DNA of 45,245 nucleotides, taken from the NCBI GenBank assembly GCA_938001915.1, contig CALLBD010000053.1, positions 1 through 45,245 of the forward strand, given 5' to 3'. Position 1 is the first letter of the stretch. Each line of letters begins with the position of its first letter. Under the pieces are notes generated by a model that worked only from the letters and a program-made list of their open reading frames with translations, had not been told where the DNA came from and made no database searches. Both the position numbers and the translations under genes were made by a program. Origin of the DNA: an uncultured Caulobacterales bacterium (GTDB lineage Bacteria > Pseudomonadota > Alphaproteobacteria > Caulobacterales > Maricaulaceae). Positions 45,132 through 45,245 of this stretch are shown in pieces.

Positions 45132-45245
45132 CTAGGCGGTTGATTTTGTAGGTTCGGGCAACGCGCAGAAAATACCTGTCGGGCCATGCATACAATAGCC
45201 TTGCGGGTTCTTCGCTAAATATTGCTGATGATAATCTTCCGCCGC
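45132..45245 (-). CDS. msrA: Peptide methionine sulfoxide reductase MsrA, C-terminal end
   Basis: Only the last 37 codons lie in the window; the gene continues past the right edge. The visible sequence [17 protein letters not shown] is the characteristic MsrA C terminus, including the AEDYHQ(Q)YL motif and the resolving cysteine in GYC. The tail then reads [19 protein letters not shown]. MsrA repairs methionine-S-sulfoxide in proteins with thioredoxin. The 12-nt gap to the next ATG suggests an operon. Confidence 0.88.
   Translation of the reverse strand, partial: AAEDYHQQYLAKNPQGYCMHGPTGIFCALPEPTKSTA

Overview
The window looks like a stretch of chromosome from a free-living, probably marine, alphaproteobacterium. 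The likely affinity is the Hyphomonadaceae/Maricaulales area; this is inferred from the protein style, not from a search. Supporting signs are the order rpmH-rnpA-yidC-engB-argB without yidD, an etfBA pair, def-fmt-truA, a DUF1036 protein, many lipoproteins and outer-membrane proteins, and moderate GC with a local AT-rich island. No phage, insertion sequence, CRISPR array or rRNA was seen. The only tRNA is tRNA-Leu(CAG).

Layout. (1) 1-8712 is a divergent locus for a very large surface or secreted protein. Leftward run an outer-membrane factor (TolC type) and the N-terminal 837 codons of an Asp-rich, calcium-repeat protein that carries a LEPR-XLL motif at its N terminus. Rightward run a secreted HlyD-type adaptor, a membrane-anchored adaptor with a GAF-like N-terminal region, and a PqqD-like/M50 protease/HlyD fusion. 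No ABC ATPase is present. This is the strongest candidate for an under-described system. (2) 8753-10399 is a lipoprotein with a gluzincin-type HEWGH motif. (3) 10546-15682 is a leftward four-gene operon for hexuronate/mannonate catabolism: uxuA, an Nramp-fold transporter that has lost the metal-binding motifs, an AGE-family epimerase/isomerase, and a uxuB-like reductase. (4) 15683-16497 is a gene-poor region with several inverted repeats. (5) 16498-18507 holds a second HExxH lipoprotein with a Fur-box-like palindrome at its start, tRNA-Leu and a heme oxygenase.

(6) 18504-25316 holds housekeeping and envelope genes: ThpR, an aldo/keto reductase, a Bax-inhibitor-1 protein, a class A penicillin-binding protein, a YgjP-type metallopeptidase and an unknown lipoprotein. 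(7) 25473-27163 is etfBA with a terminator. (8) 27350-27961 is a small periplasmic protein made largely of a 13-14-residue tandem repeat. (9) 28203-34758 holds a lipoprotein gamma-glutamyltransferase, then a leftward set of a DUF547 protein, a TVP38/TMEM64 protein, a MerA/Lpd-like flavoprotein and an orphan histidine kinase. (10) 35045-40794 is a tight rightward run: rpmH, rnpA, yidC, engB, argB, a DUF1036 protein and a HAD nucleotidase. (11) 40881-45245 holds a zinc-ribbon miniprotein, an AT-rich orphan membrane protein, def, fmt, an unknown protein, truA, and on the other strand a small membrane protein and the 3' end of msrA.

The genes fall into self-contained modules. In the first, the adaptors, protease and outer-membrane factor plausibly assemble into an envelope-spanning export machine for the LEPR-XLL protein. 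In the uxu operon, the transporter, isomerase, reductase and dehydratase would take an external hexuronate to 2-keto-3-deoxygluconate.
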